Shown here piece after piece: positions 7,079-11,325 of a stretch of DNA of 11,325 bases (its first letter is position 1; each line of letters starts with the position of its first letter). The notes under the pieces were generated by a model, which ran no database searches, had not been told where the DNA came from, and was given only the letters and a program-made list of their open reading frames with translations. The stretch covers positions 1 through 11,325 of the forward strand of contig MGMW01000041.1 of NCBI GenBank assembly GCA_001795035.1, given 5' to 3'. This stretch comes from Chloroflexi bacterium RBG_13_53_26 (GTDB taxonomy: Bacteria > Chloroflexota > Dehalococcoidia > UBA2247 > RBG-13-53-26). The position numbers and the translations under genes were made by a program.

Positions 7079-7621
7079 ATGGCTTCCCTGCTTCTCCACA
7101 CTTGTTGTGCTCCCTGCGCCACCGGTTGTCTCGAGCACTGGCGGCAAGAAAATATAGAGACCACCCTTTTTTGGCACAACCCCAATATCCATCCATTCAC
7201 GGAGCATCAGCAACGTCTAAAGACACTGCAAGACTATGCCCAGAAAATGGCTATCCCTTTGATCGTCTCTGAAGGATACGACGTCGTTGACTATTTCAGG
7301 GCCGTGGTGGGGCATGAGAGAGAACGCTGTGGTTATTGCTTTCGCCTCCGCCTTTCTATGACAGCCGCAGTAGCAAAGTTGAGGGGTTTTGACGTTTTCA
7401 GCACCACGCTGCTCATCAGTCCATACCAGGAACAGAAGCTGTTGAAGGAGGTCGGCGAGGATATCGCCCAAAAAGAGAGTATCAGGTTCGCTTTCGAAGA
7501 CCTAAGGCCCTGCTATGACGAAAGCCGAAGGGTCAGCAAAGAACTTGACCTCTACAGACAGAAGTACTGCGGCTGCATCTACAGTGAGTGGGAGAGATTC
7601 AGCAAAACCAAAAAGCCCTAA
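7079..7621 (+). CDS. queH: Epoxyqueuosine reductase QueH
   Basis: QueH reduces epoxyqueuosine to queuosine in the wobble position of GUN-anticodon tRNAs (Tyr, His, Asn, Asp), doing the same job as the unrelated cobalamin enzyme QueG. The 180-residue protein has the family's hallmark cysteines: the N-terminal CC pair (C9-C10) in HTCCAPC (7-13), CGYC (C84, C87) and C164 and C166 in KYCGC, with C145 in RPCYDES. The CC and CxxC pairs are the expected ligands of the 4Fe-4S cluster. The motif HNPNIHPFTEH (33-43) is also typical. The ATG at 7079 follows the ruvB stop by 5 bases with little Shine-Dalgarno sequence, consistent with coupling. It converges on the TauE-family gene, separated by 62 bases with no clear terminator hairpin. 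No other queuosine gene is in the window. Confidence 0.93.
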   Translation: MASLLLHTCCAPCATGCLEHWRQENIETTLFWHNPNIHPFTEHQQRLKTLQDYAQKMAIPLIVSEGYDVVDYFRAVVGHERERCGYCFRLRLSMTAAVAKLRGFDVFSTTLLISPYQEQKLLKEVGEDIAQKESIRFAFEDLRPCYDESRRVSKELDLYRQKYCGCIYSEWERFSKTKKP

Positions 7622-7683
7622 GGCGGGGACGCGCTGGATTCGGAATACAGAAATTAGGAACGGTTCACCCAGGCGATAGTATT

Positions 7684-8511
7684 TCACACAGGCCATCCCA
7701 GCCAGTCAAAAGCGCCTATCATACTCAGACCTACAAATAGCATCACAACAGCGAAAACAGTTTTGAGCATCTCAGCACGGAGCCTGTGTGCCATCCAGGC
7801 GCCAGCCTGCGTTATCACCATGCTGGTTGATACTAGACAGATCCATGCCGGCAGGTTGAAATAGCCTAGAGATTGAGTAGGCAATCCGGACACGCTCAGG
7901 CCATTCACGATGTAACCCAAAGCCCCTGCTCCGCTGGTGAACAGCATCACTGCCGTCGATGTACCCACGGCCCGATGCATCCTGAATTTGAGTATGGTAA
8001 CCATCAGGGGAACCATCAGTATCCCTCCCCCAACCCCAAGGAGACCGACAAACAATCCCAGAGGGAAACCCCAGCCAGCCCATACAAGAGGGTTATCCTC
8101 CGGCTCTTCCTCAACTTCCGAAGGCTTCCAAACAATCATCCTGACGGCCCCAGGCATAGCCGCTGCTCCAAAGATAATCTTCGCTGTGCTCCCGCCGAGA
8201 AACTGTGAGGTCAATGTGGCCCCCAGAAATGCCCCAGCCGCACCAACAGATCCAAGCACGATTGCCGCTTTCCACCAGACTGCTCCTCTGCGGTGGTGAG
8301 CAAATGAACTGAAAACAGCAGTGGGGAACACGACCAGCAGACTGGTGCCGAAGGCCAGCTTCACCGCTGCATCCGTAGGGATATCCATACCATTGAATAC
8401 CACCACCATCACCGGAACCATGATGAAGGCACCGCCGACACCCAGAAGCCCCTGCGACAGACCAACTATCACGCCGGTCATCGCCAAGACAACAATAGAG
8501 ACAAGTTCCAT
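7684..8511 (-). CDS. TauE/SafE-family membrane transporter (sulfite/organosulfonate exporter-like permease)
   Basis: This is an integral membrane protein of 275 residues with about eight hydrophobic helices, the size and pattern of the TauE/SafE (formerly DUF81) permeases, which export sulfite, sulfoacetate or other small anions. The family's internal duplication is plain: GLLGVGGAFIMVPVMV at 21-36 and GLLGVGGGILMVPLMV at 156-171. Each is followed by a GTS motif (GTSLLV at 55-60, GTSTAV at 183-188). A charged central loop (about 129-141, rich in Glu) joins the halves. GAAAGGA lies four bases before the ATG at 8511, a good ribosome binding site. The substrate cannot be told; no sulfur genes are nearby. 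The 201-base gap upstream (8512-8712), between this gene and the end of the transketolase C-terminal gene, contains no gene that I can support and no clear terminator, so this gene may have its own promoter. Confidence 0.9.
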   Translation of the reverse strand: MELVSIVVLAMTGVIVGLSQGLLGVGGAFIMVPVMVVVFNGMDIPTDAAVKLAFGTSLLVVFPTAVFSSFAHHRRGAVWWKAAIVLGSVGAAGAFLGATLTSQFLGGSTAKIIFGAAAMPGAVRMIVWKPSEVEEEPEDNPLVWAGWGFPLGLFVGLLGVGGGILMVPLMVTILKFRMHRAVGTSTAVMLFTSGAGALGYIVNGLSVSGLPTQSLGYFNLPAWICLVSTSMVITQAGAWMAHRLRAEMLKTVFAVVMLFVGLSMIGAFDWLGWPV

Positions 8512-8712
8512 GGGTTCCTTTCAGTTGACATGTGCAGGGCTAGGGTTTGTCGCCTCTGTGCACCGTTCCCGAATAGATGGGCTCTAGCGAGGAGAATATC
8601 TCGACACAATCACGAGACTGACAACATCAGACACCAATACACATTTCAAAGCTCGTAAAACGGCTAGCCCCGAACACAACTGTGAACAAGAAACACTTCC
8701 CTCCACAGTCAG

Positions 8713-9657
8713 CTATCGCTTCTTCCTGCTGACTGCGGACATGACTGCCTTCTCGATTTCAGCCGAAGTCAGGCCGTAGCGTTGCAGCAATTCCTCGGAT
8801 GTTCCAGAGCTGGCAAAAGCATCTTTGAGCGCCACAAAAGCCATGGGGACAGCTTGATGCCGGGCAACTACCTGAGCCACTCTGGCTCCCAAACCACCAT
8901 GCTCCAGATGTTCCTCGGCGGTAACAACAGCCCCGGTATCAGCCGCTGCCTGAACAATAGCCTCGACATCCAAAGGCTTGACAGTAGACATATTCAACAC
9001 CCGGCAATCGATCCCTTGTTGCGAGAGGCTCTCTGCCGCTTCCAGTGCTCTGGATACCATAATACCAATAGCAACGATAGTGGCGTCGAAGCCCTGCCTC
9101 AAAGTGGCCGCTTTGCCCAACACAAACCGATAATCATGGCTTAGAACCCGGGGGACTTTGGGGCGACCCAACCGTACGTAGAAGGGCCCAGGTGTGGCTG
9201 CTGCTGCTCTGATTACCTGAGTAGTTTCCACAGCATCCGCCGGCACAATGACAGCAAATCCTGGCAGAGCACAGGAAAGTGCCAGGTCTTCAATCGACTG
9301 ATGTGACAAGCCATCCTCCCCAACAGTAATGCCTCCGTGAGTAGCCACCACCTTGACATTGAGGTGAGGTTGAGCAACGCACATGCGAAGCTGATCATAG
9401 CAACGGGCAGTGGCAAATACGGCAAAGGTGCTGGCGAAGGCGATTTTGCCTGAAGAAGCCAGGCCAGCAGCAATGCCAACCATATTCTGCTCTGCAATGC
9501 CACAATCGAAGAAACGCTGTGGGAACCCCTTGGCAAAGAACTGGGTCATGGTTGACTTTGAAAGGTCAGCATCGAGAACAACGATATCCGGGTTCTCTCT
9601 CCCCAGAGCTAGTAGGGTCTTGCCGTAGGCTTCCCTGGTAGAGGAAAGTTCCTTCAC
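8713..9657 (-). CDS. Transketolase, C-terminal subunit
   Basis: This is the second half of a split transketolase, 314 residues, carrying the pyrimidine-binding domain and the C-terminal domain of this thiamine-diphosphate enzyme. The key block is FFDCGIAEQNMVGIAAGLA, with E56 the glutamate that activates the cofactor's aminopyrimidine. It is followed by STFAVFATARCYDQLR and by HGGITVGEDGLSHQSIED (107-124), with a conserved His at 119. The C-terminal domain begins near 190 and includes the EEHLEHGGLGARVA segment. The GTG start is 8 bases after the stop of the N-terminal subunit gene, so the two halves form one operon. The ribosome binding site is weak, consistent with coupling. With its partner it moves two-carbon units between sugar phosphates in the pentose phosphate pathway. 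A DXS-like role is unlikely because the gene pair has the transketolase arrangement. Confidence 0.94.
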   Translation of the reverse strand: MKELSSTREAYGKTLLALGRENPDIVVLDADLSKSTMTQFFAKGFPQRFFDCGIAEQNMVGIAAGLASSGKIAFASTFAVFATARCYDQLRMCVAQPHLNVKVVATHGGITVGEDGLSHQSIEDLALSCALPGFAVIVPADAVETTQVIRAAAATPGPFYVRLGRPKVPRVLSHDYRFVLGKAATLRQGFDATIVAIGIMVSRALEAAESLSQQGIDCRVLNMSTVKPLDVEAIVQAAADTGAVVTAEEHLEHGGLGARVAQVVARHQAVPMAFVALKDAFASSGTSEELLQRYGLTSAEIEKAVMSAVSRKKR

Positions 9658-9665
9658 TTCTGTTT

Positions 9666-10601
9666 CTATGCCAACTCCTTCAATGCTCGATCCGCTTCCT
9701 CAGGGGTAGGAGCCTTGCCATGGAAGTCCACATTGTTTTCCATGAAGCTAACCCCCTTACCCTTGATGGTGTGGGCGATGATAGCCGTCGGTCGCCCCTT
9801 CATCTGCTTCGCCTCTCCAAAGGCAGCTAGGAGTTGCAGAATGTCGTGACCATTCACTTCGACAACATGCCAGCCAAAGGCATGCCATTTGTCAGGAAAG
9901 GGCTCTAGGTTCATTACCTCTCGGTTCCAGCCATCGATCTGCAGCTTGTTGTGATCGATGATGGCCACCAGATTGTCGATTCTGAAATGGGCTGCCGACA
10001 TGGTTGCCTCCCATACTTGTCCCTCATCACATTCCCCGTCGCCCAGAAGGACATAAACCCGATAGTCTAGCGAATTGAGCCGAGCAGCTAGAGCAACACC
10101 GATACCGAAGGACAATCCCTGACCGAGAGAGCCACATGTCATTTCCACCCCAGGGGTGCACGTCTTGTCAGGGTGGCCCTGGAGTCTACTGTTCATCTCC
10201 CTCAGAGTGCATAGCTCTCCCACAGGTAGATACCCCGTCTCAGCAAGAGCAGCATAGAGTAGAGGTGCGGCATGCCCTTTACTCAGAATGAAGCGATCGC
10301 GTTCAACCCATTCAGGATCAGAGGCTCGACAACGGAGTACCTGGAAGAAAAGGCAGGTAATTATCTCTACAGCTGAAAGGGAACCACCGGGGTGTCCACT
10401 GCCCGCTGTAGCCGTCATGCTGATGATATGACGGCGCAGAGTTCTGGCTATTCTCTCAAGGTTCTTACTCGGAGATTCACCTGTGTCCACAGAAGAGCGT
10501 GCCTCAGCCGAAGCAGTAGCACCCGAGGTAGAAGGATCGCTCGCTGGAGTTCTCTGTTGGTCCGCCGTTGTCAGAATTACCTCGCGGGGCAAATTATACA
10601 T
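9666..10601 (-). CDS. Transketolase, N-terminal subunit (start uncertain)
   Basis: This is the first half of the split transketolase, holding the diphosphate-binding domain. Motifs, numbered from the ATG at 10601: AGSGHPGGS (about 66-74) with a substrate-binding His, SKGHAA near 107-112, the cofactor motif GDGECDEGQVWEA (about 187-199) ending with DHNK near 216-219, and KGKGVSFMEN toward the end. From the ATG the protein has 311 residues, with a Ser/Thr/Ala-rich N-terminal tail of about 45 residues that has no family counterpart. A GTG at 10490 would give 274 residues, the normal length for this subunit, with GAGG eleven bases upstream. A TATAAT box lies directly on codons 2-3 of the long form, which also favours the shorter start. 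The gene is upstream of the C-terminal subunit in the same operon. Confidence 0.92.
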   Translation of the reverse strand: MYNLPREVILTTADQQRTPASDPSTSGATASAEARSSVDTGESPSKNLERIARTLRRHIISMTATAGSGHPGGSLSAVEIITCLFFQVLRCRASDPEWVERDRFILSKGHAAPLLYAALAETGYLPVGELCTLREMNSRLQGHPDKTCTPGVEMTCGSLGQGLSFGIGVALAARLNSLDYRVYVLLGDGECDEGQVWEATMSAAHFRIDNLVAIIDHNKLQIDGWNREVMNLEPFPDKWHAFGWHVVEVNGHDILQLLAAFGEAKQMKGRPTAIIAHTIKGKGVSFMENNVDFHGKAPTPEEADRALKELA

Positions 10602-10622
10602 CAATCGTTAATGGAGAGGCAA
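10593..10622 (-). promoter_or_regulatory. Candidate sigma-70 promoter of the transketolase operon
   Basis: On the minus strand, TTGCCT (10622-10617; four of six consensus bases) is followed after 18 bases by a perfect TATAAT (10598-10593). Transcription would begin near 10586, downstream of the ATG at 10601. If this promoter is the one used, the transketolase N-terminal subunit must start at a later codon such as GTG 10490, leaving a leader of about 95 bases. The site lies in the 130-base divergent gap with the rimI-like gene. Confidence 0.45.
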
Positions 10623-10731
10623 TTGTTTGTACTCGTATTTCTGCAGACCAACACTGGACCCTTTCATACGCATAGCAAAGTGATGGCAAAGTGGTTAAAA
10701 TTAGGGCTATCTGCCAAGGTAGAAAAGCAGC

Positions 10732-11325
10732 ATGAGTTTCATTGTCCGTCCCATGGAACTTGATGATGTTCCCCACGTAAGCCAGATCGATAGGGAAGCC
10801 TTCCCAACCGATTGGCCACCTCCCTCTTTCAGGAAAGAACTCAACAGTCCCATAATCCGCTATATAGTCGTTTTGGACGATACTGAAAGTCGTTGCGATC
10901 ATGTCGAGGCTGTAGAGCATAACGCCCACAGCAAATGGCACATCTTGGTATCCCGAGTAGGTCACCTGCTGAACAAAGGTCTATTCTCCAATAGGGCAAG
11001 TGTAGCTCAGGACAATAAGAAGATCGTGGGCTATGCTGCTGTTTGGCTCATGGCAGATGAAGCTCACCTGACTTCCATCGCAGTCAGGCAAATGTACCGC
11101 CGACAGGGCATTGGCGAACTGCTGCTCATCTCCATCACAAAAGTGGCTCTGCAAATGAAGGCTCAGGTAGTGACCCTGGAGACAAGAGTTTCCAATGTGG
11201 GGGCCCAAGCACTCTACGAAAAGTATGGCTTCAACAAAGTGGGGATGCGCCGCCGCTACTATTCAGACAATGGTGAAGATGCAGTCATCATGACCACCGA
11301 TAACATAGCTTTGCCGTCTTATCAA
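10732..11325 (+). CDS. rimI: GNAT acetyltransferase, RimI-like (3' truncated by window)
   Basis: The frame is open from the ATG at 10732 to the window end, 198 codons without a stop. It is a GNAT-fold N-acetyltransferase resembling RimI, which acetylates the N-terminal alanine of ribosomal protein S18. The acetyl-CoA-binding motif is RRQGIG (123-128) in the block TSIAVRQMYRRQGIGELLL, preceded by KIVGYAAVW (97-105). It is followed by TLETRVSNVGAQALYEKYGF (148-167), where the Asn and Tyr typical of RimI are present. The start is MSFIVRPMELDDVPHVSQID, with the common DxxP/ExxF pattern after it. A stretch of about 46 residues (roughly 51-96) between the N-terminal strands and KIVGYAAVW is absent from ordinary RimI proteins of about 150 residues. 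AAGG at 10716-10719 is a rather distant ribosome binding site; a Met at residue 8 (10753) is an alternative start. It is divergent from the transketolase operon. Confidence 0.88.
   Translation, partial: MSFIVRPMELDDVPHVSQIDREAFPTDWPPPSFRKELNSPIIRYIVVLDDTESRCDHVEAVEHNAHSKWHILVSRVGHLLNKGLFSNRASVAQDNKKIVGYAAVWLMADEAHLTSIAVRQMYRRQGIGELLLISITKVALQMKAQVVTLETRVSNVGAQALYEKYGFNKVGMRRRYYSDNGEDAVIMTTDNIALPSYQ

Noticed and set aside
7622..7683. Terminator between the convergent queH and TauE/SafE genes
   Set aside because: No stem followed by a T-run could be found in the 62 bases on either strand.
7937..8299. Long + strand frames opposite the TauE/SafE gene
   Set aside because: They are antisense shadows of a clear eight-helix permease, with Pro/Thr/Ser-rich composition and no recognisable domain.
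10594..10965. Minus-strand frame of 123 residues over the rimI start
   Set aside because: It lies opposite the GNAT domain coding region and across the divergent promoter gap, and shows no family features.

Overview
This 11.3 kb window is an ordinary-looking, gene-dense bacterial chromosome segment of moderate GC content. The gene set suggests an anaerobic Chloroflexota of the Dehalococcoidia type. The clues are an actinobacterial-style inositol-phosphate synthase next to a PimA-like glycosyltransferase and a CDP-alcohol phosphotransferase, a QueH-type epoxyqueuosine reductase, a transketolase split into two genes, and frequent GTG/TTG starts. This assignment is recall-based inference; no database search was possible.

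Layout. (1) 1-171 is the C-terminal end of an unrecognised hydrophobic protein on the + strand, convergent with a PHP-domain phosphoesterase (minus strand, 240 to about 908). (2) A divergent + strand run begins at 986: universal stress protein, inositol-1-phosphate synthase (ino1), GT4 mannosyltransferase (pimA-like), CDP-alcohol phosphatidyltransferase (PI-phosphate-synthase-like), a 60-residue membrane protein and adenylosuccinate synthetase (purA). The lipid genes are tightly coupled, with ATGA overlaps at 2627-2630 and 4356-4359. (3) After a 142 bp gap holding two inverted repeats come ruvB and queH, 5 bp apart. (4) A minus-strand block follows: a TauE/SafE-family permease (7684-8511) and the two transketolase halves (8713-9657 and 9666-10601). 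(5) A divergent + strand rimI-like acetyltransferase begins at 10732 and runs off the window end.

How the genes fit together. Ino1 makes inositol phosphate from glucose-6-phosphate. The CDP-alcohol phosphotransferase would join it to CDP-diacylglycerol, and the PimA-like enzyme would mannosylate the resulting phosphatidylinositol. The three genes therefore read as a compact phosphatidylinositol/PI-mannoside operon, with a tiny unknown membrane protein coupled to its end. RuvB (Holliday junction branch migration) and QueH (last step of queuosine synthesis) echo the ruvB-queA-tgt linkage known from other bacteria. The split transketolase serves the non-oxidative pentose phosphate pathway.

No mobile element, CRISPR array, tRNA or rRNA gene was seen, and no gene-free stretch exceeds about 200 bases. 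I found no clearly new biological system. The most interesting points are the inositol-lipid operon with its small membrane protein, the palindromic leader before ruvB, the missing conventional start codon of the PHP gene, the insertion in RimI, and the promoter-like sequence lying across the apparent start of the transketolase N-terminal gene.
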